Below the pieces are notes generated by a model. That model made no database searches. It was not told the DNA's origin and was given only the letters and a program-made list of their open reading frames with translations. From Triangularia verruculosa (lineage: Eukaryota; Ascomycota; Sordariomycetes; Sordariales; Podosporaceae), in NCBI GenBank assembly GCA_033296885.1, contig MU863958.1, positions 1 to 64,000 on the forward strand: a stretch of DNA of 64,000 bases, written 5' to 3'. Below are positions 32,901 through 43,824 of this stretch, one piece after another. A program made the position numbers and the translations under genes. The stretch's first letter is position 1, and every line of letters begins with the position of its first letter.

Positions 32901-35619
32901 CTGGAGGACTTTGCAGCAGCTCAACGCACTGGGCTCCGAGTCGCTACGAAAAGATGGGTTCGCCACCTTGTTGAACATCTTCTCGAGGGGCCCTCGTGAC
33001 TCAATCCGCGGGTCAGCGGCGGCAATCGAGATATATGACGCTTGGCTTGTGTGGCTCAAGCAGAGCCAGGAGCGCGCAGAAGGTCTTATTGAGAGCATGA
33101 TGCGCCGCTTACGTGCTCTTCGTGACAAGATGTGGTATGTCACCGATGTGCGAAACTCGGCCCCCTACGAGGACTCACGGAATGTTGCCGTAGCATTGAA
33201 GACAATGGGTGTGCCTCGGAGGTGGAACTCCTTCCAGCGCATCAAGAGTCTCATGCAGCGCGGTCCGGCGTCTAACTACATATTTCGCACCGAGTCTCAG
33301 ATTCTCGATCTGCTGGCAGCACCAGAGGACCAAGGCGGTCCTAACAAGCTTCGCGATGAGCAAGCAGAGAAGACAAGCCGTTGGCTGCAGCAGTGCGGAG
33401 TCGAGAATTTTTGTCAGGGCGAGGAGCGTATACATCGCTTCAGCTGCGAAGTCGACAACTGTGTTAGCAAACTTGTCGGAGACAGCATCATCGATGGGCC
33501 TGTGCTCTGGTCCAGCGAGCTCTATGCCCGAGACCGTCGTACCCATGAGACAAGCAAGCCTGGCAGAGATCGAGACCGGGACAACATGTCTGTCTGGGAT
33601 GATTCAGTTAGTGTCATCAGCGACCCAGAGAACAGGTTTCGGTCTGCCAGCAGGCCCCCTTCCCTTTCTGACAGGGGATTGCGAGCGGTATCAGGTCAGA
33701 ACATGAGCGTGCTATCCTTCGACACATCCAGCCGCTTCAGCTTCTCGAGGGCTAGTACTGCCATGTCGGAGGTACTTGACGGCTCCGAGTACTTTGGCGC
33801 ATCATCACCAGTACACCATATTGATCCTAATGCGACCTACTGGTCCCCCTTCCAACATCGGGCTACCTCTCCCAGTGCTGTGTCACGAGCTCATTCACCA
33901 ACCACTAGCGTCACCAATTTGTCCGCTACCTTCCACCCGCCAAATCATCAACAGCTTCCCTCTCATCACTCTGCCGGTCGCCCAGGGACCTCGGTTTCGT
34001 CCAACGAAACCGTGTATCAGCAACGGCTCTCTGAAGAGAAGTCTCGCTTCCTCACCGAGTTGAAGCAGACTTTGACCAGCCTGTTGCTCTCCGACCTGGG
34101 CAACCTTGTCTTCGCCCGTGGTTCAGAAACGGACGCATGGTTTGAAGGCTTGGGCCAAGAGTGCATTGATCGACGTGAAGCTATCCAACGACGCGCGCGC
34201 AAGTCACAAGTGAAGGAGAAGAGACGATCGGCCAGGTCTGGGCTGGAACGCCGAGTCCTTGAAAGAAAGAGAAGCACCGGTGACCTCAGTGAGAAGGCTC
34301 TGTCTGATACTCAAAGCGTTGGCAGCCATCACGGAAGCCACCACGGCGGTTCTCACCGTGGCAGCGTGCATGGTGGTAGTGTCCATGGCAATGAGAGCTC
34401 AGCTACCAACGAGACGATTCGATCCAACCGCGAATCAAAGAAGGACTCCATGCCCGAGTTCCCCTTCACCAAAGCGTATCGCAGGCTCCTGAACATGTTC
34501 TGTGTTCACCCGAATCCCCACGTCAAATTAAATGCTCTCTACGAGCTTGAACACTTAATCATTGCATCACTCAACTCAGGCTCTCGCCGCGCCAGACTTG
34601 CATGGGCTCGGTCAGACATGGGCTCAGCCTCCTCTGCCACTGACGAACATGGCAACAGTGGCCGTCCCCAACCATTAGAAGAAACCCTCGATAACGTCAA
34701 GGAGCGGCGCTCTCATACGATGATGCAAGCCCCGCCGTTCGACAGTGGACCGAGAGGCCGAACCCCTGGTGGTGGTGGCAACATGGAGACTCGTTCCATT
34801 GCCTCTGTTCACCACGCCAACACAGACGCCATCGCCAACATTCTCCAAATGCTCTTCCGCGATGCAAACATCCGACCCAAGACCCTCTTCCGCGATTTGC
34901 AATTCATCGCTGCTTTTGTTCCCTCGTCCATCTTGGACAAGACTGAGCGTGGCAAGGCCTTCTGGGATGCCAGCATCGCGGCACTGAACCTCAAGCAAGA
35001 AGTCTGTCGGACCATGGTTGAGGTCGCCGACGACATCGTCAAGAATTATACTCAATCAAGGAGCGGTGTCGCCTCGCGGCCTGGACCAGGCAGTACGGCA
35101 TCGGATAATTCGGGAATCCTGTCTCCTGGAGGCGAGCCTCTGTCACCGCCGTCACCACCGCCGTCACCTCTGCCTCTGTCAACACATTCTCTGGCGGATG
35201 CGGCGAGGATGTGGACTATTACTGCCAAGGAGGGGATCCCGACAGCGCAAAGAGAGTTGGCGATCTTCTATTTGTCGAATCCTGAGTTGGTGGAGAGGAC
35301 GACGCTGCCACTCAGTAAGCCCAGGGAGGTGTTCAAGCAGGCGGTCATTGAGAAGTATGGGGGCCGGTCCGGTGGTGGAGGTTCGGGCAGGTACCATCCT
35401 GGCATTGCCCAGGCGAGGATGCAGGGAATTGGTGCTGCAGGGGGCAACAAGGAGGAGGTATCAGGTGGCGGCTCTGGAGGTGGTGGTGGTGTGGGTGACG
35501 TGAGGAGTGACCCGGCATTGATGTGCTTGGCCATTCATTGGATGGAGGCGGCAGAAAGGGGAGGGGATGAGCTAGCCAGAGCGTTTATGGCGCAGGATGA
35601 GATGGGGTTAATGGGGTGA
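29993..35619 (+). CDS. Very large uncharacterised fungal protein (about 1847 residues)
   Basis: Exon 1 29993-30092 and exon 2 30176-35619. The intron has GTATGT at its donor, GCTAAC before the acceptor and GCAG at the end, and closes the frame. The start MGDRNPRLEPPHG comes from the most upstream in-frame ATG in exon 1; MISMQ 45 nt later is an alternative. I do not recognise a named family. The Ser/Arg-rich N-terminal 100 residues are followed by a long helical region. A segment around residues 460-620 (NVWVSLRDWAGKSNMEW, RWLITKYLFTNWLLGVVIHPEAYG, KILKTVAMHAQKFVV) resembles the helical core of RasGAP or GAPVD1-like domains, but no arginine finger was identified. Low-complexity stretches include an acidic run near 815-850 and His/Gly/Ser repeats near 1430-1450. 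The C-terminal region (IPTAQRELAIFYLSNPEL, MCLAIHWMEAAERGGDELARAFMA) looks like a Sel1-like repeat pair. Role unknown. Confidence 0.75.
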
Positions 35620-36926
35620 GTTTGACCCAAAGATGAGATGGAGGACATGCGTGATGTGTGGGTTGGTTGGTATACGTCTTCTATTCATTGGCGATTCCGT
35701 TGCTGTTGTATCTTTTTTTCCTGTCGTTATTGCCCCCGCTTTATCTCGGTTGCAGTGCAGCCATTGTTTGTTTCTCTACCACAAGAGCCGCTTTCTTTTC
35801 GGGATATCAGCAGACATTGCATATCGGGGCGAAAGTTCTATGCATTTGTTACCATGGTCACATTGGAAAGGAAATCATTCATCATCATTGCGTTTCAACA
35901 GCGCTGGCGGGACTTGAATCGATGGGACATCGTGGACTGGCCGGTCGCTTTGTCAAAGGCATGAACTTATAGAGATGGATTTGGTAGGAAGGGGGCTGTT
36001 GGGTCATTGGGTTATTTCTTTTCTTTTTCTGGTGGATTTGTTCCTTGAATCTGCGACAAGAGATACCATTATTTGCTTTTGTTTTCTTCAATTGCGATAT
36101 ACCACGATAGCAAGCACATTGTCATTTAGAGAAGAGATCTTTTTCATTGGGATAAGCATCTACAACTTGTGGTGTGTGTGGCTGTTGGTTTGTACTGGTC
36201 AACAATTAATTGCGTGAGACGACGCGTCTGATGCTGTCAATACAAAAGATTCCATGACGGAACAACGCCCCGATTTCCATCGACCAAAAATCAAGATAAA
36301 TCATGAAGACACGTAGCATTTCTTCCTCATGGCTCAACAGAGTCAAGCACACAATGAAAAAAAAAGAGTGGAAAACATCAAAAATTACAGCCATGTCGAC
36401 TCCGAAGAGCAGACAATGACAAACGGCGGCCTCGTTGTGCAATGAAGGCCATTCGCCATACCTCCAGGAATTCATGATCTCCCAGAGGCCAGCCAAGGTA
36501 AGTATGAAGAAGAAAAAGAGAAAAGAGAAGTGGGAAAATTGGGGAGAGGAGCCGGCAATAAATACTGGAGGAGCAGGTGGTCTGGGCACGCTTGCAAATT
36601 TCCTCCGAGTGCAAAACGGCCGTGCGCTCGGTCAGCGCCAAGGTGAGCAAGGTGAGTGGACAACCCCGCCGAAATGTCAAGGACAAAAAGTAGGCGGTGA
36701 CAGCTGGCAGTTCAACCGTCCCGCATTTTGAGTCATCCATGAGTCCCACCCAAGCCGGTGGCCCCTCCAGTGACCTGGGGGCTGTCGAGTTAGGCTGTTT
36801 GAAAGTTCATGAACACTGGCCTTGGTGTTTTTTGTACAGACCGTTCCGGCGCAACGCATCCTCCGATCACGCCAATTCCACTCCACAGACCAGTTCGATA
36901 GGCAAACAATTGACTGGTAATCCGAC
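35620..36926. other. Intergenic, no gene seen
   Basis: About 1.3 kb of T- and A-rich sequence with short frames only. It holds the 3' flank of the large gene and the promoter of the PheRS gene. Confidence 0.5.
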
Positions 36927-39087
36927 ATGCCTACCATCAACGTCGACAAGTACCGGCTCTTTGAAGAGCTCGGCGAGCAGTAAGATTGACAGCTACCCCA
37001 CCATAGGCCAGCGAGAAGGGAGACGGTGCGGGAACAAGGCTGACGGTTGGGGGCTTGACAGGTTCACCGAGGAGAGCTTCCAGCAGCTTTGCTTCGATTT
37101 CGGCATTGAGCTCGACAAAGACACCGAGAATGATCCGTCGCGCCCCAAGGACCAGCGGCCCGAGCTGGCGATCGAAATCCCCGCCAACCGGTACGATATG
37201 CTGTGCTTCGAGGGTATGGTACCCCCCTTTGGATAAAAGTGGAGGAAACATTACGGATGGGACGACAATGCTGAGTGGAATATTCAGGAATTGCGATGCA
37301 CTTGAACATCTTCCGCGGGAAAGAGGGGACACCAAACTGGAGACTGGCCGATATCCCAGAGGACAAGCTTCAGACCCTCACGATCACCAAGGAAACAGAG
37401 CAGGTCCGCCCTTATGCGGCCGGCGCTATCCTTCGCAACATCAAGTTCACCCAAGATTCCTACGACTCCTTCATCAGCCTGCAGGACAAGCTCCACCAAA
37501 ATCTTGCGAGACAACGGACATTAGTTGCGTACGTGGTAGCTCCGACTTCGGCTTTTGGTCAGGTTTGCGCAAAAGGGAATAGAATGCTGACAGTTGGGAT
37601 ATAGCATCGGCACCCATGATCTCGACACAATTCAGGGCCCCTTCACCTACGAGGCCCTTCCACCCAAGGACATCAACTTCGTCCCCCTGAACCAGACCAA
37701 GAAGATCAGCGGCGAGGAGCTGATGAGCTTCTACGAGACCGACAGACATCTGGGCCGTTACCTCCATATCCTCCGCGACAAGCCTGTCTACCCAGTTATC
37801 CTTGACGCCAACAGAGAGATCTGCTCTCTTCCTCCCGTTATCAACAGCGAGCGCTCCAAGATCACTCTCGAGACCAAGAATGTCTTCATCGATATGACTG
37901 CGACGGATCAGACCAAGTTGGATGTCGTCTGCAACATCATGGTCGCCATGTTCTCCAAGTATTGCGCTGAGCCCTTCGTGATTGAGCCCGTCAAGGTGGT
38001 TTCGGAGCACAACGGCGCCACCAGGATAACACCTAGCTTGGCCACTCGCACAATGGACGTTGAGGTCGACTACCTGAACCAGGTTACTGGGTTGAACGAG
38101 TCCCCCGAGTCTATCTGCAAGTTGTTGAGCAAGATGGCTTACAAGGCTGAGCCATCAACGGATCCAAAGTTCGTCAAGGTCACAGTACCACCTACCCGTG
38201 CGGATGTTTTGCACCCTTGCGATGTGGTAAGTATTCTGGGCTGCTCAGCTCTTGGAAAGAAACTAACACGTGGTATAGATGGAGGATGTTGCCATTGCCT
38301 ATGGCTTCAACAGCCTTCCCCGTTCATCGCCAAACCGGTCCGTCACCATTGGCAAACCCCTGATGATCAACAAGCTTAGCGACATCGTCCGGACAGAATG
38401 CGCCATGGCTGGCTGGGTTGAGGTCATGCCCCTTATTCTCTGCTCCCACGAGGAGAACTTCGAGTGGCTTAACCGCAAGGACGACGGCACCACTGCCGTG
38501 AAGCTTGCCAATCCCAGAACCGTCGAGTACCAAGTGGCACGGACATCTCTTCTGCCCGGTCTGCTGAAGACGCTCAGCGAAAACAAGGCGATGAAGCTCC
38601 CTCTTCAGATCATCGAATCTGCGGATGTCGTCTTCAAGGATGACTCGGTTGAGCGCAAGGCGAGAAACGAGAGGAGGTGGGCTGCTGCTCACTACGGCAA
38701 GACTAGCGGTTTCGAAATCGTGCATGGCTTGCTGGATCGTGTTATGACGATGCTCAAGGTTGCCTTTGTAACACACGAGGAGGGCCTCGAGGGCAAGAGC
38801 ATTGACTATACGGTCAAGGAGAACCCGAGCAAGGCGGATGGCTACTTCATCCAGGAGATTGACGAGCCAACTTTCTTCAAGGGGAGGGCGGCTGCTATCT
38901 ATGTGAGGTTGGGTGGCGAGCTGAAGAGGATTGGTGAGCTGGGTGTGCTTCACCCGACTGTTTTGGAGAAGTTTGATCTGAGGTACGTTTTTCCCTTCTG
39001 TTTGGCGTGTGGGAGGATGATGCTGACATTACATGATACAGATACCCGGTGAGCACCCTCGAGATTAACCTCGAGGTCTTCCTTTGA
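36927..39087 (+). CDS. FRS1: Cytosolic phenylalanyl-tRNA synthetase, beta subunit
   Basis: The beta subunit of the alpha2-beta2 enzyme that charges tRNA-Phe. It carries the editing and tRNA-binding parts. Six exons fit: 36927-36979, 37062-37213, 37288-37528, 37605-38226, 38279-38982 and 39042-39087, with five introns of 52-82 nt. Phases close to give 605 residues, the normal length for the eukaryotic beta chain. Key pieces are MPTINVDKYRLFEELGEQ at the N terminus, ELAIEIPANRYDMLCFEGIAMHLN, the B3/B4 editing domain with IGTHDLDT, and VKVTVPPTRADVLHPCDVMEDVAIAYGFN of the B5 domain. The C-terminal catalytic-like fold ends in GELGVLHPTVLEKFDL and YPVSTLEINLEVFL. The 4-nt spacing to the stop and the last 15-codon exon are supported by the conserved C-terminal motif. 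Confidence 0.95.
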
Positions 39088-39705
39088 GCTTGGCGAAGAA
39101 GGAGTATATGGGGTTATGATCAAGGGTTTGTCGATCTTGGGAGGCGAAAATAAAAGAAAGTAGGAATAGAATTCCATTTGAACCGCAACATTCATGTGAT
39201 TCTTGCCATCCATTCTGAACAAGAGTGCTCCCGCTCTTGTCGTCAAAGTGAGATTCAGGGGTCGATCCTTCCAGCTCGACGTTGGCAATGTGGTCCGAGC
39301 GTCCTGCCTCCAACACCCCTGCAGCAGAGCCAATTCGCTCCTGCCAAGCCAGCAGGCCAGAGACAAGCCCACTGAGCGCGTGCCTGAAGCTGAGCTCTCA
39401 CTTTTCAACCTTCTTCCACCAAACAAGCAAGAATTGAAGCATCGTTCGTTGATATTTTTCAATTCTTGCTTCTCTCATTCATTGAGTTTCTATTCTTCTT
39501 CTTTCCCGATAAATCGTTTTTGCTGATGTTACCATCCACTAAACACGAGGAGGGTACGACGTACATGTTTAATTACAACTCCTTTTTTTTCAGATGCCTT
39601 AACACCTGAGGTTTACTTTCACAATTGAATGATACAAAGTCAGAAATTATTTCCATAAACCCGACTTCAGAGCCGTCTAGTTAGCGAAGGTCAAGTTTTT
39701 CCGCA
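39088..39705. other. Intergenic, no gene seen
   Basis: 3' flank of FRS1 and promoter of the GT31-like gene. The strings CAAGAATTGAAG (39429) and AATTCTTGCTTC (39461) can form a hairpin, possibly part of the 3' end signals. Confidence 0.4.
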
Positions 39706-41534
39706 ATGCCACCATTCGACTCGCTCAGACGACTCTTTGGAGGTATGTCATGTTATTTGTGCTTGTATATGGTCAAGGTACTCACGTACTGTCTTTAGAC
39801 CCCCGTACAAACCCCCATCCCCCACCACCACCACCACCACCACCACCACCACAGACGTCGAACCCCTACGCCAACATCGCCCAAGGTTCACCCACGGCTA
39901 GGTCGTCGCTGTGGTCGCCACGGAGGAGGTCGAGATGGGTGCCGAGGCCGCTGCGAAGGGTGATTCGCTTCTTCAAGAGCAACTGGCTGTCGTTTCCGCT
40001 GTTTTTGATTGTCTGTTTTGTGCTGGGGGCGGTGATTTTGCCGTATGACTCGACGCCGTGGTTGGCGGTGAGGTGGAACTGGGTGCGGCTGATGGGGAGG
40101 AGACCGTCTGAGGAGTGGGTGTCGAGAGAAAAGGCGAGGTATGAGGTCGATTGGGAGAGGGATGTGGGGGTGATTCTCAAGACGGGGTACGGGACGAGGA
40201 GGAGGGTGCCGGCTTGGTTTGAGAGCGTGAAGGCTATGGGGGAGGTTGTGGTTATTGCGGATTATGGGGGGGCGATTGGGCTTGGTGATGGAGGGGAGGG
40301 GGGGGATAAAGTGGAGGTGCATGATATGGTGAAGCGGGGGTTGGAGAATCCGGTTTTGAGGGAGATGTTGGGGCATGTGAGGGTGGGGAAGTATGAGAGG
40401 TTGACGGCGGCGATTCAGTCGGGGGATGAGGAGATGGCGGGGGGGTTGTCGAGGGAGTTTGGGTGGGAGCTGGACGCGTTGAAGTTTATTCCGGGGTTGG
40501 AGTTTTCGTATGAGAGGTGGCCGGACAAGAAGTGGTATTTGCTGGTGGATGATGATACGTTTTTGGTGGAGACGAGCTTGAAGCCGTTTTTGGGCAACTT
40601 TGATCCTGAGGAGAAGCACTATCTCGGTAATGCCGTGGGTGATTTCCGTGCGAGGTTTGCGCATGGCGGGTCGGCGGTTATTTTGTCGCAGGCGGCGATG
40701 AGGGCATTGGTGAAGGAGAATCCGAAGGCGCTTAGGACGAGTTACTTGGAGAGTTTGGATGAGGTTTGGGGGGATAGGCTGTTGGCGAAGGCGTTGATTA
40801 GGGTGGGTATTTATTTGGATGAGGGGTATGCGTATTTGTTTAATGGGGAGCCGCCGAGGAGGAGTAAGATCAGGGGGGACAGAATTTGTTCGCCTATTTT
40901 GAGCTTTCATACCTTGCCGCAGCCGGAGATGATGAGGGATGTGGGCCTGCATTTCAGAAATGTCACAGAGCCGGTGCTGTGGTTGGATTTGTGGAAGATT
41001 TATGGGGCGCATCCTCCTTGGAGGTGGGATCCAGAATGGAACAGGAAGATGTATGTGGATGAGAGGGCGAGGGAGGAGAGGTCGAAGATTGTGTTGAATG
41101 GGGTGGGGAGCGAGAGGGAGTGTTTGGAGGAGTATAGCAAGCGGTTTAAGGACAACAATGGGGCTGGGTGGACTTGGGGCAAGCCGGCGCCTGATACATG
41201 CATCATTTATCGGTATGCGCCACCGATTGAGTCTGAGGTGGATGCTTGGACTCTGGACTGGGATTATGTTGGGCCTGTGGATGAGGCTGTTCATACTGTT
41301 CTAAACCTTGCGTCGCCTAAGGAGTGCATGGAAAAGTGTACTGGGCGGCTGTTCAAAAAGTGCATAGCGTGGACGTGGGAGTCAGCCACGGGGAAGTGCT
41401 ATGTGAGCCCCTGGATGATTTTGGGGGACAGGGTCAAGGAGCAAAATAAGGTGTCGGGGTTCAATATCAGGAGGCTGAGGAAGCTGGAGAGGAAGTGCCC
41501 TACGTTTGACGGATATGAGAGTAGGAGGGATTAA
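39706..41534 (+). CDS. GT31-like type II Golgi glycosyltransferase
   Basis: A predicted type II membrane glycosyltransferase of the beta-1,3-galactosyltransferase/Fringe kind found widely in fungi. Exons 39706-39742 and 39799-41534 (56-nt intron, GTATGT donor) encode 590 residues. The short cytosolic part includes a polyproline run from a CAC microsatellite and basic residues up to 72. One membrane anchor lies at about 77-95 (SFPLFLIVCFVLGAVILPY). The lumenal domain carries LEFSYERWPDKKWYLLVDDDTF; DDD at 263-265 is the metal-binding DxD-type motif. HYLGNAVGDFRARFAHGGSAVILS, which is the acceptor-side GGS motif, follows. A C-terminal cysteine-rich stretch (CMEKCTGRLFKKCIAWTWESATGKC) looks like an apple/PAN-type module. 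Third-base use is strikingly rich in G and T compared with neighbours. Substrate unknown. Confidence 0.85.
39823..39852 (+). repeat. CAC/CCA trinucleotide microsatellite encoding polyproline
   Basis: Ten uninterrupted CAC units just inside exon 2 of the GT31-like gene. The reading frame makes proline, in the short cytosolic tail. Confidence 0.9.
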
Positions 41535-42679
41535 TCACGACAAACGCGGGTTTACTTCGCGACGGGCATGGAATAGAGGCGGGATCAAACCTGCTGGGCA
41601 CAGCGATATTGGTTTGAGGCTGCATTGAGATAGGTGAGATGGCTTGGCTTCTATTTTTATGGTTGATACTGACTGCTGTAACAGGACTTTTGCTTCGAGG
41701 CGAATTACAATCATGAACATCAATTAGACATAGACACAGCGTGTGTGGCATCGAGAGACATCATGGGTCTGTTACGAACAGCTGAGCTTGTGCTATCAGG
41801 CAGGTTTGGGCGGGTTTTGCGGATAGAGAAACATCGATAGAGCCTGGAATAGCGCCAATACTAATATTCATCAGCCCTTTTCTCTTGATATGTGCCTACA
41901 TGGGAGACAACAGTCAGTTCTTTGTCTGTTTTGGCGCCAAGACAGACCGAGCACACGAGCAAGCCAAGCTCCCGGCCGTTGAGATGCTTAGCATTCTTAG
42001 GGCCGATCTTGATTCAGCGCACGAACGTCTACCCGATGAGTGCAGGTACCGTGTATGTACTCTTGCAGGGCGCACATGGTGCTGGTGACACGGCAACGGT
42101 GTTCGCCATGTGCGTGATGCGGTGCGAGCAAGGGACTGTATATCATTACGCAGCAAGCCACCAACGGCTTTTTCGTCGTGGGAAGGGTACCTGCCTTGTC
42201 GGGTCGGAATACCGAGGTTTTGTGAAATGAGATGGAAGGGAAGGGATGGCGGAACTTTGTCTCGGGAAGCGTGGAAGGGAGGCTCGGTGGAGCCTTGAAC
42301 TAAGACGGACTGGCGCTTGTCTCTCTTCTCCCTTTCCTTTCTTTGACCGTCGGGCGAGAAATTTAGGGTCTTGCGGGTGGGTCGGTTCTCTTCGATGACC
42401 TCCACCTCACCTCCTCTTTTTGCAACCGCTTGTTTTGTCAGTGCTGTATGCCATCTGCTAAATTCGATGATATTTTTTGGGGATTTAGACGGAAGAAACT
42501 GGATGTGACGTATACGCTGCTTGGTTGGTGTTTGTTTTGTTGCTGTCACTGTTACCTACCGACGAAACGAGTGGGCGACCGAAACATTACATAGCGATTT
42601 CGCCCCCTTCCCTGGGTAGGAGTCTAAACCAGACCCGTGTATCTCGAACAATAATCGACCATATCAAGACCACGGAACG
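41535..42679. other. Intergenic, no gene seen
   Basis: About 1.1 kb. Overlapping frames on both strands lack coding character. Contains the promoter of the GT32 gene. Confidence 0.5.
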
Positions 42680-43824
42680 ATGCGCATCTCTATCAAGATA
42701 TCGGTTATACTCTGGGCGCTGGTTCTGCTGGTTGGGACGGGGTACACCCTCGCGCGGCTGGTGGCATTTGTGGGCATCTTTTTTGAGCACGCTGGGATCG
42801 AGCTTCGGCAGGCGGATGCGCTCGAGGCGTATGAGAATGGGCGGGAGGAAAACAGGACGCAGCATATTCCCAAGATTGTGCATCAAATTTTCCACAATTG
42901 GAGGGATCCGGGGAATGATAGTTTGCCGGAGGATTGGAAGGAGGTCAGGAGGGGGTGTGTGGATCTGAATCCGGGGTGGGAGTTCAAGGTAAGTGTGATG
43001 TCACACGGGGAAGACCGGTGCGATGGTTGCGCAAGAACCAAAGGATGGGGTTGCTGACTTCTTGCGTGTGCGGTGATGATAGCTGTGGACCGAACGAGCC
43101 TCGCGCGATTTTATCGAGAAAGAATACCCATGGTTCTTGAGGACATATGATGGGTACCGGTACAAGGTGCAGAGGGTGGATGCGGTGAGATACTTTTTGC
43201 TGTATCATTACGGGGGGGTATACATGGATTTGGACAATGTTAGTATTCCTCCGCAATGTTCGGCCTGGCAGATTACTTATTATTATGGTGCAACAGGGCT
43301 GTAGAGCAGACTTGACTCCGTTACTGTACTATCCGTTCTGGATCACCGACGGCGGCCGCGGTGCCCTCTCGAACAACATCCTCGCGTCGAAACCTCGCCA
43401 TCCATTCTGGAATCTCATTACCATGTCGCTCATGCAGTACGACTGGAATTATTTCTTCCCATACATCACTATAAGCTTTGCCAGCGGGCAGTGGTTCGAG
43501 ACGGCCGTGTGGGAGAAGTACCACTCTCTGCTCCCGAAGCCAAGAGATAACTCTGGTCTTGAACACAGAGGGTATCGTTTGATCATGGACGACAGGCCTG
43601 AGGCGGACGAGTGGATTTTTTTCACCCAGGAAAGAGGTGGGACGTGGGTCAATTGGGATAACAAGATGTTCTTGGCTATTGGGGAGCATTTGTTCTTGCT
43701 GTTTGCTTCACTGGCAGGGTTGGTCGCTGTTGTGTTTTGGGGAGGGTCAAGATGCTTGAGGAAATACAATCGAGCTGGATATACGAGGTTGAAGAATAGG
43801 AATGTCGTTGGGAGTTCTGTTTGA
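42680..43824 (+). CDS. SUR1: GT32 mannosyltransferase of the MIPC synthase (Sur1/Csg1) type
   Basis: Predicted catalytic subunit that adds mannose to inositol-phosphorylceramide in the Golgi, giving MIPC. Exons 42680-42988, 43083-43238 and 43297-43824 (introns 94 and 58 nt, all phase 0) encode 330 residues. An N-terminal membrane segment (ISVILWALVLLVGTGYTLA) is followed by IPKIVHQIFHNWRDP, the GT32 sugar-transferase mark. YFLLYHYGGVYMDLDN ends exon 2, with DLD at 152-154 as the metal-binding DxD. FWITDGGRGALSNNILASKPRHPFW and FETAVWEKYH come next, and a C-terminal membrane segment (HLFLLFASLAGLVAVVFWGG) fits the two-anchor topology of the family. After the stop, another frame runs on for 90 codons with protein-like character, so the C terminus may be cut short by a frame error. 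The paralogous Och1 group is less likely given the two membrane segments. Confidence 0.87.

Noticed and set aside
39888..41294. 468-codon open frame on the minus strand inside the GT31-like gene
   Set aside because: It mirrors the sense gene. The Pro/His/Arg-rich, repetitive translation is what the purine-rich coding strand gives in reverse. No start context or family.
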